Program-made: the position numbers and the translations under genes | Origin: Yamagishiella unicocca | Taxonomy: Eukaryota > Chlorophyta > Chlorophyceae > Chlamydomonadales > Volvocaceae | DNA length: 64,000 bases | Assembly (NCBI GenBank): GCA_003116995.1 | Contig: BDSL01000104.1 | Coordinates: 1 to 64,000, forward strand | Reading direction: 5' to 3' | Notes under the pieces: model-generated | What the model was told of the DNA's origin: nothing | What the model saw: the letters and a program-made list of their open reading frames with translations, nothing else | Databases searched by the model: none | In this document: piece after piece, positions 19,227-31,461 of the stretch | Numbering within the stretch: the stretch's first letter is position 1 | Layout of the letters: each line of letters begins with the position of its first letter

Positions 19227-21794
19227 ATGGAGTGCACTCTAGTTTGCATAGACAATAGCGAGTTTTCTCGGTCAGGGGACTACGCGCCAACGCGTTTTCA
19301 GGCGCAGGCAGATGCAGTCAACCTGCTGGCCGGTGCCAAAACGCAGGCGCACCCAGAGGCTACTGTAGGCGTGTTAACAATGTCGGGCAAGACGCCGCGG
19401 GTCTTGGTTACCCCCACGCCAGATCTTGGCAAAGTACTCAACTGCATGACGAATATTGAGATTGACGGCGAGTGCAACGTATCCTCATCTGTACAAATTG
19501 CACAGCTGGCGCTCAAGCATCGGCAAAACAAAAACCAGCGGCAGCGGATCGTCATCTTCGTCTGCAGCCCCGTCGCGGAGGACAAGGTAAGGAAGCCTGG
19601 GGGTATCCGGAACTTGCCACATTTCGGATTTCGGGTACACCGCTCCACACGCCACATTGCGGTGGCGTGTGAAGCGTTGTATCGCCAAACCAGACAGGGT
19701 TCCCCCCGCCACGCACGTTTTCGTTCACGTACACGTGGCTTACTTCCGCAAGCACGACACGCATTTTACTCCCGATGCTGAAGGGTTGTACTGATTGCAT
19801 AATAGCGGGGTAAGGGCGCATGTGTTATATCCCTGGGTCGAATAGGGGTCTCAATATCACAACAGTGTTTGCGGCGCCGGGGTGTGGGGTTAACGGCACC
19901 GCCGTCACGCGATATCCTGCAATGAATGTCAGGAGGGGTCAGCTGCCAGTCAGTGTGTGTTTCGGGACGCCTGGGTCGCGCTAGCTCGTCACACCGTGCT
20001 GAGCCGACCGCGTCTCCTGCCTGCTGCAAATGGTGAACAAACCAGCCGTTGTGCGACGTAGTTGCGCCCACCCGTCTCCTCGCTTCCCCCACTCATCTTA
20101 TTCCAAATACCTATACGGGATCACCATGTAAATGCTACAGGAGAAGCTGGTAAAGATTGCCAAGAAGCTCAAAAAGAATAACGTGGCGGTGGACGTCGTC
20201 AGCTTTGGGGCGGAGGAAGACAACCAGGTGGGAGGAGCAGCACGCTGTAAAGGGCCGGCCGGGCGGCAGATGCATGTCGGTGCGCCAGCAGCGTGATTCG
20301 AGTGGTGGAGGTTGCGTTGTCAAAAAGATGCAAGGAGGAACATATAATAAGCGGTTGCACAACGCTCGTCCACACCGTGCCGCTGCCCACGCAAAAAGGC
20401 CCCGCCCATTGTGTTTTCCTCCTCGCGTATAGCGGGTTCGCGGGTTATGCGTGACACCATGGAGGAAGACGGGTACCCAATAATTGCCGATGCGTACAGA
20501 TGGCAATGTTCTCGCCCTGAAGGGAACGCATTCGCACATTTTCGCCTCATCTGGATGCTTCCGACGGTGATTTGCTGCAGGAGAAGCTGGAGGCGTTTCT
20601 TGAAGCGGTTAACTCCAACGGCAACTCCCACCTGGTGGTGGTGCCGCCAGGGCCCGTGCTGTCGGACGTGCTAATCTCGTCGCCCATTTTCCAAGGCGAG
20701 GGTGGCGGTGGCTACGGCTTTGCGGGTGGCGCGGGCGGGGGCGGTGGCGGCGGTGGTGGCGCCGGCGGCGATGGTTTCGAGTTTGGTGTCGACCCCAACA
20801 TGGACCCCGAGCTGGCGCTTGCGCTCCGGTGAGTGCTGGCGGGGTTTCGCCATCCCAAACGGCGTGATGAGGGAGTGAAGTGCTAACGGAACCTGAGTTT
20901 ACGTATCAGGAAGGATTGAAAGAAAGGCAACGGGGCTGTAGTTGATCTCATGTACGGCCGGTGCACGGATCGAATATGTGTTTTGTATGCCGAGTGCCTC
21001 GTGGTGGGCTGCGATCCTGCAACCCCGTCAACCTCCAGCCCCGAAGCGCATGTGGCCGGCCAGAAGCTCATCCTCTTCGTTGCGGAAAGGGAGGCGGGGG
21101 GCGGGCGTGTGTCCGCACACTGTTATTTCCTTCTTGTGCGTGCCCTGCAGCAGCCCCCTGCCTGTCGCGAAGCGGATCGCGCGAATGTTGTGGGCATTGC
21201 AAAAAGGGGGCGAAGGTCGCACCCGGCACCCGCGCAATACTCGGTGGACGTGGCGATACCTTACTTACCATCCAACCGCACTTCGAATCCCTGCTTCGCA
21301 GTGTGTCTCTGGAAGAGGAGCGCGATCGGCAGAACCGCGCAGCGGCCGCAGCAGCAGCGGCGGGCGATGCTGCGCCGTCAGATGGCGCCGGTGCCAGCAC
21401 GTCAGCTCTGGCAGCGGATGGCTCCGCGCCGGCGGCGGCTACTGGCGCTGCGGCAGTGTCGACTCCCGCGCCAGCGGCGCCACCGCTCGCGGCTGGCATG
21501 GCCGCTGCTGCTGGCGGCGGCGACATGGATCTGGACGAGGATGCGCTGTTGCAACAGGCTCTAGCTATGTCGATGGAGGTGGACAGCGCCGCAGCAGCCG
21601 CGCAGCCTGCACCTGCCGGCGAGGTGGTGACGCCCGCGCCCACGACGGCGGCGGTCGCCACGCCGGGCGCCCCGCTGGCGGCGCCGGCGCCGGCAGCTGA
21701 CGCGGATGCGATGGACGAGGACGCGGAGCTGCAGCTGGCGCTGCAGCTTTCGATGCAGGATGCAGGGCCTGAGGACAAGGAGGGGGCGAAGTGA
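19227..21794 (+). CDS. RPN10: 26S proteasome non-ATPase regulatory subunit RPN10/PSMD4 (ubiquitin receptor)
   Basis: Four exons (19227-19586, 20141-20227, 20581-20828, 21302-21794) give 395 residues. The N-terminal VWA domain begins [20 protein letters not shown] and includes [13 protein letters not shown], the typical RPN10 start, and docks in the base-lid interface of the proteasome. Three ubiquitin-interacting motifs follow: [15 protein letters not shown] (about 224-243), [16 protein letters not shown], and [16 protein letters not shown] near the C terminus. Each has the acidic run, central Ala and Ser of a UIM. It recruits polyubiquitylated substrates. Unusual is a Gly-rich insertion (about 190-213) between VWA and the first UIM, and Ala-rich linkers between UIMs. 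The start ATG is in CTGTAAAAATGG. A TGTAA signal lies at 22025-22029. Confidence 0.95.
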
Positions 21795-22975
21795 TGTAGC
21801 TCTAGGTGGAGAGGGTTTTCTGCTGCATTCAAGGCGCCTCCATCTCATCGGAGAGGGGTTGAGGCCAATCTGTACAGCGGCGGGGCTTTCAGTGTATGTT
21901 ATCATAGACCGGCGGCAGTACGAGTAAGGGGAGGGCTCGGCTTTTCGACGGTCTTTTACGCCAAAGACATGGGGTCTTCAACTATTGGACAACTATAGTG
22001 AATCGAAGTGTATGGCGCTCAAAATGTAATCAAGGAAAAGCAGCCACTGTTTTGCATCCATCCTGCAAGCTGTTTGAAGTAAGACCACACTTGCCTGCAA
22101 ATACATCGGGTAGGGCAGGCAAATATGATCTTTCCACTTATGTACGAATTTCATGTTCAACATGTATCTTCGTGCATTAGGGCCAATCGGGAAATCGGGC
22201 TATCAGGCTAGCCGTACGCTTGCTGATTGGGTGCGCTTTTGGACAGTCTCGGCATCCATTGAGCTCGCTTATGCATATTTCTTACGCGTCAAGTGGGCGC
22301 GTTAGGGTCGTAGTCCTTGACAGTATTGTCCCCTTAGCACTGGATCGACGAGTGGCGGAGCTTGAAGTTTTGCAATTACGCCCAAGGGCCTATGACTACT
22401 GCTTGTCAATCAAGTCCGTAGTGTCGCCTCTTTGCTGGAGCACTTCAGTACACGCCGAGGCAAGGTGGGGTTCCCGACGAGACGGCAGATATCCTTTCAT
22501 GGCTGAGATTGCTGCGTTTGCCAATCCTTTTGGCGAAGGAATGTGTCCTATAGTAAGCAAGTTGGTGATCCAATCGTTATGCGATACGTTACCGGGTCCA
22601 TGTGACGCGAAAGTTCGCCAGAGCGCGAGACTCTCCTGTGACCCTGCATGCTTCTTTGCGCCCCTCAACATCCTGATGCATGCACAGCGCCCTTATCTGT
22701 GACTCTTTTAATCGTGGTTTTTGCATTCGGGGCAGGCGAGGGCTCCGGGTTGTGCGCCCGGGTCGCGCAACATACCCGCCATTGTGCCTTGTACTCTGTG
22801 ATTGCTATGTCACCAAAGCATGCTGCGTTCCCGCCCCCGGATTGCCCCCTTCAGACTTGCACTCGTGTTTCGGCAGGTCGACGCTGCCGTCATCGGTGCT
22901 GAACTAATTGCGCTTGCAAATACCTGGATACATCCAGTAAAGCTAAAGTCTTCAGACTGCTTGCACTGGCGCTAA
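21795..22975. other. Intergenic region, RPN10 to PHT4-like transporter
   Basis: It holds the RPN10 3' flank (TGTAA at 22025-22029) and then about 900 bp of comparatively AT-rich sequence without a supported gene; probably the promoter and 5' untranslated region of the transporter. Confidence 0.6.
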
Positions 22976-25900
22976 ATGCTCAGGAGCCAAGCAAACAGGG
23001 GCGTTGTGTCACGCCCCTGCCAGCGTGCTGAAACTGGCAGCGTTCAGCTTCCTTGCTTGCGCCGATCAATAGCTCAAGGAGTTCCTTCTCTACTTCCAGC
23101 AGCTCAGCGGCTTGCGCTTTTGGGGTCTAACCCCTGCCATGTGCTCAATTGTAACGGCTATGGCAGTCGCCGAATGCGACGCGTTGTCGCTCGAGGGCAA
23201 CAACAACCTTCAGATATTCGCACTGATGGCGGCGATCAGTCAAAGATGGACCCCAGCTCCAATGGAGCGGAACCCGCCGGGACAATCAAGGACGGCGTGC
23301 CTTATCAACTGAACGGAGGCGCAGCAGCGCTGTCCCTACCCAACGTATCCGGATACAGCACCGAATCAACGTCATCTAGTGCCGCCCCTGCAAAGCCCAT
23401 CCATCGTTGGAACGTCGTGTACATGATTACAGCCGCGTTCGTGCTTTGCAACATGGACAAGGTGCGCATTTCAAACCGGTCGGGCCCCCCGCAGTCAGTA
23501 GCGCCTATAAAATCCACCCCCTTGTTATTTGCTATGGCTGCAAGGCGCAGCTCATCGTTTGCTCCCATTCCCTTTATCCGCGCTCCTCCCTCCCTCACCC
23601 TCACCTCGCACCCGCTTCCATACCACCCCCCCCTCGCCCCGAAACCACCCTCGCAGGTCAACATGTCCGTCGCCGTCATCCCCATGGCCTCCGAGCTCGG
23701 CTGGTCCGCCACGGAACGCGGCCTGGTGTCGTCATCCTTCTTCTGGGGCTACGCGATGACGCAGCTGCCGGCGGGCTACATCTCGACCCAGATCGGCGGC
23801 GCCAAGGTCCTCGCAGCGGGCGTGGCGTTGTGGTCCTTCGGCACCCTCATAGGGCCCCCCGCCGCGCAGTGCAGCCTGCTGGCGCTGTGCGCGACTCGCG
23901 TGCTGGTGGGCCTGGGCGAGGGCTTCGCTCCCAGCGCCGCCACGGCCGTGCTGGCCAAGCTGGTGCCGAGCACTGAGCGGTCCCGGGCCGTGAGCACCGT
24001 CTGGGGCGGACTGGACATCGGCTCGGCGGTGGGGCTGATCCTGTGCGGGCCGCTCATCCGGATGTTTGGCTGGCCGTCCGTGTTCTACCTCTTCGCGGTG
24101 CTGGGGCTGTTATGGGCGGCCCTGTGGCCGATGGTGCAGCCCGACAAAGTGGATGACGATGTAGGTTTCGGAGCCTGAGCGGGATGGGGCGGACAGGGGG
24201 GGGCTCCGGGGCCAGGGCGGGGAGAACACCCGCCGCGCCGCTGCAGGTTGTGGCTGGGGGGGCGGGCGCTCTAGGTGAGAGCAGGTGCAGCTTGGTTTGG
24301 CTTGGCGGTGTACCCAGGGAGACACGTATGATTGGCATTGCGTAGATCGGCAGGGGTGTCCGTGGTACGGGGCTAACGTAACCTTGGTGACGACGTAACC
24401 CAATGTCGGGCGGGGTCGATATCGGCAACTGGGAGGGTGAGGGTTCTGGGCCTGCGCCTAGGGATCTGGCGCAGCTGGAGGGGCGGTTCAGAAGGGCGGC
24501 CTGCGAGACGGCGGGGGGTGGCGGTGTCGGCATCGCCACCCGCCGGCTTCATTCAGGGCACCGGTACAGGGGGGGGTCCTAGGCCCTAGGATGTACGGCA
24601 TCGGCTTCGTTGCGAGCAGCGGGTGCGAAGTGGCACGACACTGCAACGGCACACACCGGTGTTGCTGTTGACCAGGCAGGCAGGCAGGCAGGCCACGGAG
24701 CAAAGTGAGAGAGGTGCAGTCGTTTGCTACGGAACCTCGCGGTTTGAGGAGGCCAGGCAGTGGCGCCCCATCATGCAGCGTGGCCTGTCTCGCCCTGCTC
24801 GTCCAGGGAGGGGTCTAGATTGAAGCCCTCTCACAGGAGACAGGTGCCCGCAAGACTGCGGACCTTCCTGCCTGCTACGCATCAGCCGCTGCTGGACCTC
24901 TCCCCCTTCCCTCCGCGCCCATGTCCTCAACTAGCCCCACCCCTACACTTCCCATGTCGAGCAACCGGTTATTTTTTGTACCCCTCCCCCCCCCCGCCGC
25001 CGCAAATGTCCCTCGTCTCGGCTTCCGGCCCACCGCCTCCCTCCCCTGCCTTTCCCTCCCACCTCCCCTGCCCCTCTCCCGTCTCAGATGATGGCGGAGC
25101 AGAAGAAGAAGGACCATGAGCGCGCCACGCGGATAGCGCTGGCGCAGGCCGCTGCGAGCAACGTGATCCCCCTGGATTCGGTGGACGAGATCCCGCTGTC
25201 CGCCACGTACACCAAGCTGGAGAAGAGCCTGCCGCCAGACGGCAAAGTACCCTGGGCGGAGTTCTTCAAGTGAGTACTCCGCAGCGGTGGTCCGGTCGTG
25301 TGTCCGGGGGGAAGAGGGGGAGAGGGGCATCTGCGTGTTCCAAGGGTTTTTCCTCCGGCTTGAAAGCCCTCTTTTCTCCTGATAAACATCGTATAGATAA
25401 GCTACGCACCTAAAGCGAATATTTGAATCCCAAAATTGGTATATGAATATGTGGAGCTTTGTTCACCGCCTTCCCCTCTACCCCCATCCCCCCCCCCGCA
25501 CACACACACACACATACACATACACATACACACCTTGTCGCCCTCCCACCCCTCCAGGTCATCCCCGGTGTGGGCCGTGACCGTGGCTCACTTTTGCTTC
25601 AACTGGGGCTACTACACCCTGCTGGCCTGGCTGCCGTCGTACTTTGAGCTGGCGCTCGGCCTCAACGTGGAGCGCTCGTCCTTCCTGACGCTCATTCCGT
25701 ACATCGCCATGACGGCCATGATGCCCCTTGTGGGCCCTGTGGCCGACGGCTGGGTACGGCAAGGCGTGCCGCTGACGCGGGTCCGCAAGATCTGCCAGGG
25801 CATCGCGTTTGTCGGCCCGGCTATGTGCATGACCGCCTGCGCAATCCTCACCCCAGCCGCCGCAGTCACCGCCAAGGCCGCCGCGACCGGCACCTCGGTT

Positions 25901-26209
25901 GCCGGGCCCGTGCTGACGGCCGTGCTGGTCGGCCTGCTCTCTGTGTCGTTCGCCCTGGGCGCCTGGTCCCGTGCGGGGCTGTACTGCAACCACCAGGATC
26001 TCTCCCCCAAGTACGCCAGCGCGCTTCTGGGTATTACTAACACGGCGGGAGCAATGCCCGGGGTGTTGGGTGTCAGTGCCGCGGGCTACCTGCTGGACAC
26101 CACTGCCAGCTGGGCGCTGGCGCTGTTCATCCCCACCGCCATCTGCCAGCTCATCGGTGCGGCGGTGTACACGTGGCTCGCGTCTTCGGAGCGACAGAGC
26201 TGGAGCTGA
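22976..26209 (+). CDS. PHT4/SLC17-type anion (phosphate) transporter, MFS family
   Basis: Four exons (22976-23461, 23657-24160, 25088-25269, 25558-26209) give about 607 residues. The first 135 residues are Arg/Ser-rich without acidic residues at the start and look like a plastid transit peptide. The MFS core begins IHRWNVVYMITAAFVLCNMD and continues VNMSVAVIPMASELGWS, FFWGYAMTQLPAGYIS, the RVLVGLGEGFAPSAAT helix and ERSRAVSTVWGGLDIG, all hallmark segments of the SLC17/ANTR/PHT4 group. The second half has FNWGYYTLLAWLPSYF and NHQDLSPKYASALLGITNTA. PHT4 proteins move phosphate (some ascorbate) across plastid or Golgi membranes; substrate and organelle are inferred. A charged central loop (MMAEQKKKDHERATR) is a separate exon. 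A possible TGTAA signal lies at 26284-26288. Confidence 0.9.
24940..24990 (+). repeat. Intronic repeat family A (PHT4-like intron 2)
   Basis: CACTTCCCATGTCGAGCAAC CGG, TTATTTTTTGTA and a C run. It is nearly the same as the copies in GRAM-VASt and ClpX introns, about 100 bp before the exon 3 acceptor. Confidence 0.75.
25499..25534 (+). repeat. CA microsatellite at the end of PHT4-like intron 3
   Basis: A CACACA and CATACA run directly upstream of the 3' splice site at 25557. Confidence 0.9.
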
Positions 26210-29200
26210 GGCTGCGAGGCCGCGGCGGGGAAGGCAGGGAGGGAGGGAGGGCGAAGGGGAGGGTCAGAGACCGGGGTGGGGTGTGTAAGGCGGGGAGGGG
26301 TGACGATGGAATGAGTCCTTCCGGCGGGCGGCGGCTCCAGCTCTGCCAGGCGACCTAGTTGCCGGATTGAGGGCCCCTCGCTGTGGAGAGTCGCCTCGAC
26401 GGATGACTGTCTTGTTTGGTATGGCTGTTTGTCCTCGCCCCTTTCTGATAGGAGCACTTATTACGTTGGCAAAGTCGGGGGGCGGTAGAGGCAAATTCGT
26501 GAGGGATGGGGCGGGGACTTGCTCGATGGAGGGGGGGGGGTGCGGCGCACGGCGCAGTGCCCCTTGCATTTTGGTGCGCAGGGCGGCAGGCGGCGGGCGC
26601 GCACGGTGCGTGGGTTTTGGGGGGAAAGGCGAGACACGAGGGCAGCGGCGGCGGGTGCTGGCGGCTGGTCCGTCCGTCCAGCCCGTCGGAGTTGATCGAT
26701 GGGGCCGCCGCCGCGCCGCCTTCATAAATCAGCCGCGTTGTACAGCTTGCGGTTAATGTACCTCTGCCGAGTGTGAGCGGGCGGCGATGAAGAGAGCAGC
26801 TAGCCCCAGGGGGGGGGCACTCACAAGTACACATAATGGGCCTCAGGGGAAGCTGTGCGGGGGTCGGAGGGGACCGTGTTAGCTGCGGGCAAGCCCCGAT
26901 GGCTGCGGGCCCTATGCCTGCGCGCACTGTGTCCCCGGGCCACTCAGCTTGCTCTGCCGTCCTCTCTTTTCGTGGGGGGTGGCGGGTGGTGAGGGGGAGG
27001 GGCCCCCACTTGGCGGCGCTGAATGAGCTACTGCGGTACGGTGGTACAGCGGTACGGCGCTCATCCCTAACGCCGGCTTGGGTTGCTTGTGGCCCCTGCT
27101 GGTTTGGGGGGCTGCGGCAGCGGCACTCTGCACGCACCATCATGATGTGTCCCGGCATGGAAAGCAGCAGTTGATGACGTCGGACGATCTCGTACGACGG
27201 AGCCGTACGTACGTGCGTGTGTGTATGTGGTCGCCAGCAGCGACAGCCTACACGGTGTCGCCGGATGGTCCGCGAGGGGCCCCTCCCTGGAGGACGTTTT
27301 TGGCAAGCAAACGCTGGGCTAGGCTCTTTCTGTGCGGTCGGTGGCGGCAGCGGCTCTGCATGGCGTGTGTGTACTTTTTTCCCTTAAACTCCTTAGACGT
27401 AGATGTTTTGACATGATGATAAGGCCCTGCGTTGACGGCCGACAGTACCTGGGGGCAGTGGCAGCAGACGCAGCAGCAGGAGCAGCAGCAGCGGGATAAC
27501 TGGGTGGATTGGAAGGAGGTCAAGGATGCGGGTTTTGCTTGTACGGCCCGTACTGGGTCGCGCGGCCGGGATGTTGAGGGCGCCCCGCGGGCCTTGTGTG
27601 GTGAGGCGAGGGCGAGCCAGGCGTGAAAGTGGGAGCGTTGTTGGGGCGTGAGGGAAGTGGTGGACGGTGGGGCGGTCGGGCGGGTGAGGATGCCCCAGAT
27701 GCGATGGTACGATACGATACACGATATGATGTTGTCATCACCGCGAAGCAGGGAAGCTAGCTTTGTCGATCTAATCTTGTAATGGGTCGGCCATTGGCGC
27801 CGGCCAGTCTGCGCGCAATGTATCCGGCGTCTGTGAGTGCTGGGGCGGCCGCACTGCAGCTGCAGCGGTGGCCGCCCCCTAGCGCGGGGCTGTCCCGCAC
27901 GACGTTGGTAGTGTAAGTGCTCGGTGTAGCACGACCGGGAGGAAGGCCCTTCCTAGGCCGCGATCTAGGTAGCTACGGCTACGGCGGCAGCGGCAGCGCA
28001 CGCCGTTTTTCCCCAGCTGCCATTGGCGGTCTGTTGCATTTGGTCGGTGCAGTGCTCGAGGGGCGAGAGGTTGGGTTAGGGGTCCGAATGCGGCGCAGCT
28101 CGCTCCCGTCGGCCCACTTTCCTGGCGCGGCCTTTCGTAGGCTCTGCCTGGTGGGCTGTGCCGTGGGGGCTGTAGCAGGCCGCCTGGCTCCGCAAGTTTT
28201 CGCCCCGGGTGACGCACCCCGGTGGCAGTAGCGTCGTTGCACTCTTGGTAGGTGGTGTCGCCTGGGTGGTGCTGGAGATGCGGTGCTCGTGATGCGACTG
28301 AAACCTAGGCGGTGAGGTCGCGGTGGTGGTCGCTTAGATGCAAGGTTGCGCTGGGGGGCGAGGGAGAGTGAGGTCGAGGTGTTTTGAGGGCGGTTGGCCG
28401 TGAGCAGCGCGGCTGCAACCGGGTCTTGCGCAGGCGCTGCTAATGTAAGCCGTGAGCATTGTGTGGTGTCCTTGCCCAGGTGCAGCAGAGGGAACGTAAG
28501 TTTGAGCGGGATCTGAGCCCCTGCCAGCGAGCTCCATCTCCGTCCGCATAGGGCCTCTGTACACCAACATTCGCTACACAGCAAATCCAAGATCCTCAGG
28601 GAACCTCCATATCACTGCCACAGCCTAAGTGCCACCCAGGTGCTGGGAGTGCTCCCCCGTCCTCGCGAGCCCGAACTCATCTCGCCGTCATGGGCCCCCC
28701 AGGCAGTGTCCCGGTGCCACTTACTGCCGTACCCTCAAACACCCGACGACGTACGACATTGCGCATGCACGGCGCGTGACGTGTCACGTCCACCACGGTC
28801 CGCCCCACCTGCCCCTCCTGGTCCCAGGCGCGAAGCCATCGCGACCTCCGGCAGGGCTGTCGCAACCCTCGCAAGCAGCGGAGCATGCCCTGGCGCGCTT
28901 GGGTCGTCATCGGGGGCCCCTCGCCTCATCCGCCTCCCTCACCTCACCGGCCCCCTCACCGTCCAGCCCAACGCGGCCACCCCTCAGCGTTCCGAGCCCT
29001 GTCCTGCCCCCGTTCAGCACTTTTGGCTGCTCCACTCTCCTAACGGGCCTTCAAGTGGCATCATGGCCCTTCTCGGCGCGGTCGTCGACGACGGATTGGC
29101 TGCGCGCCACACGACGCCCATGCATCGTCGTTGCGCTGCGCAGGGTCGTTCTTGCGCTGCGCCGGGGAGCTCCTTACGCCATGATCCGCACGGTGAAGGT

Positions 29201-29478
29201 GCCTGCGGTGGGTGGTGCGGTGGGTGGTGAGATGCGGTGCAGGGCAGGGCGGTGAGCCGCGGATGCAGTAAGGTTGTTGTTGTGTTGTCGCTGTGTTGTT
29301 GTTGGTTGGCGCCACAGGGCACTGCGCCGGCAGCCAAGGCAGTGCTCTCCATCCACTGGCTGGACACCGAGGATTTAGCGTCCCAAGGCATCCCTACCAC
29401 ACAGTTGCATCCCCACTGACGACGCTTGCGAGAGTGGTTCATGACTAGGGACGCTATACGCGCACTCTTCCCCGCTCA
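26210..29478. other. 3.3-kb intergenic region between convergent PHT4-like and TRAPPC6 genes
   Basis: It contains 3' flanks of both genes and simple repeats (GCAGCAGGAGCAGCAG near 27467). Open frames of 100-200 codons occur on both strands, but none shows a recognisable domain or consistent splice structure. Nothing further is supported. Confidence 0.5.
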
Positions 29479-30988
29479 CTACGAGTCAGCAGCGCCTCCG
29501 CTCCGTCTCCCTGCCGCCCCTCTCTTCTTGACCACCACCTTCATCGCCGCTGGTTTGTGACTGTGAATTCGCGAATTGTCCATTTAGCCCCCTCCCGGAG
29601 GCCGCTTCCAGCCGCCGCATCCTCCTCCCTCCGGTAACCGCACCCGGCCCCCCGTAACGCGGGGTCTTTATGGCCCCTCCGTAACGCGGGGTCTTTATGG
29701 CCCCTCCGTAACGCGCTCGAGTCCCCCACCCCTGCACGGCACGCGTACGACACTCACAGCTGGGCAGCTGCTTGGGGTCCGCCTCCACTGTGCAGCTGAC
29801 CCCCAGGTGGCACAGCGCCCCGCGCACCAGGCCGCAGGGCAGGTGCAGGTAGCTGAGCGCCAGCTGCCGAGCCGCCTCCTCCCGCGCGGGGTCGGAGCCG
29901 GGTGCGGGCGCCGACAGCCGCTGCAGCCAGCGGAAGCCATTGTCCTGCAGCACGTACACCCCCTGCGAGCAGCGCGTGGCAGGCAGCAGCCACACACATC
30001 ACGTCGTCGTCGTCCCCCTTGTAGCGCCAGCCAGCAGCGCACTGCATACACATTGTCGCGCCTGCGCCCCCGTCTACGCCGTAGGTCTGCTCTTTCCTCC
30101 CTACGCTCTGACGGCCAAAGACAGCAGACCTACGCGCCCTGGCTCGCATCCTCACTTGGGCACCAGGCGCCAGCGTGGCCGGGGGGGCCCTCATCATTAG
30201 ACGCGTCAGCGGCGGTATCGGACCCGCCGCAGGGACGCCCGCCGCGGCCGCTATCGGTTTCTGCTGCTCATGTGACAAGCCAGCGCCTCTGCGCTGCCCC
30301 GCCGCCCTACCCGGTGGTTGGTCTTGAGGTTGTCCACCTGCTTCTTGAAAAGCGCCTGCCAGAAGTCCTTGCAAACGAACTTTATGATCTCCAACGTGTC
30401 CCCCAGGCGCGGCTTGTCACGGGTGTACCTGTCCGCGCCCCGCCCGGGATGTCCAATAATCGGTTTATCTCTATCCCCCGGGATGGTTGAATGGATGTGG
30501 ATGGATGGACTTGGACGGATGGATGTGGATGGATGAATGGAGAGACGGATGGCAGGGGTATGCAATCACGGCAGACAGCGCTCCAGCTTTTAACACAGCG
30601 CTGATGCGCACCCACCGTTAAGCTCCTGCGGCTCATATCCACACCTCCTGGCCCCCTGCAGACATACCTCTCAGCAAGCTGCTGACCAACCCTGAAGCCA
30701 ACCGCCTCAAGTGCCGCAGCCGCTGCCGGGCCGCTCTGTTTATCGTGAAAAAGCCGTACGCTCTCGACGCAAAGGAGCTCCAGGCAGACCTGCCGGTTAG
30801 CGCGCAGTGCGGGACGTGCGGGGAGGCCGACGAGGACGGGTTTACGGCGTGTGGGCGTTGGGTGCCGAAGCTGGACGGGCGCCCGGGATGGTGCACCGGA
30901 TCCATGACGATGTACATACCTCAGCACAACGTCTAGCTGGCTTCTTGACTACTACGCCTGGACTCGGGGCCGGCTGCAGCCCGGCCAT
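29479..30988 (-). CDS. TRAPP complex subunit TRAPPC6/Trs33
   Basis: Five minus-strand exons (30988-30920, 30789-30668, 30428-30311, 29962-29758, 29549-29479) keep phase and give 194 residues. The Bet3-like fold shows [58 protein letters not shown] and [17 protein letters not shown], in the same order and spacing as animal and plant TRAPPC6. The complex tethers vesicles and activates Rab GTPases in ER-Golgi traffic. The start (MAGLQPAPS) was chosen because exon 1 splices in frame from GAG|GTATGT onto the CAG|GTCTGC acceptor, giving [17 protein letters not shown]. The last exon (KVVVKKRG and a Gly/Ser tail) was picked for phase and the family's basic C-terminal strand, and is less certain. Confidence 0.88.
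29645..29716 (-). repeat. 34-bp tandem repeat in the last TRAPPC6 intron
   Basis: CCGTAACGCGGGGTCTTTAT with GGCCCCT recurs two to three times (29652, 29682, 29707). Confidence 0.8.
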
Positions 30989-31461
30989 GCTTGCCGGATG
31001 GAGCTGCTCGTTGTCTGGGCCCGACAACCCTATGCCGGCCCCCGCAGGAATTTGACGTGATGGAACGAAAATCTAGCTTCGTGGGCTTACGAAGCATGAG
31101 GAGCGATGTAAGAGGGCTTGTCGCATTCCAACAAAAATAAGAAAAGATCAACTGCGTAGATAGCACGGCAGCGTGATAGATTACATGAATCAAGGAATTG
31201 ATCAACTGGTCTTGCGCAAGTGCATCTAGTGTGGTCAATACTCAACTTGCAATTGTGTACGGCTCTCCCGCCACTAACTCGGCTTTGGCCAATCAGTTCC
31301 ATTTCCACCGCGCGATTGTAGTAGCTAATACCTTATTTTGTAATCCCGGCAGATTTTTAAACTAGCGGAGCAGGGGCGTAGACACGGCAGTAGTTAGGGC
31401 CTAGGACGACTGCCGTCACCGCGGGCTAATCCCCCCAACTCTTGCCCACAAGCCACTCCTA
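30989..31461. other. Divergent intergenic region between TRAPPC6 and VHL-BFN
   Basis: 473 bp between the two start codons, AT-richer than the flanks. It probably carries both promoters. No gene or clear motif is seen. Confidence 0.6.

Noticed and set aside
28629..29255. Overlapping 200-codon frames upstream of TRAPPC6 3' end
   Set aside because: Pro/Ser/Arg-rich in several frames with no recognisable family.
30382..30927. TRAPPC6 start at 30927 in an unspliced frame
   Set aside because: An upstream exon ending GAG|GTATGT splices in phase to a better N terminus matching the family length, so the unspliced start is less likely.
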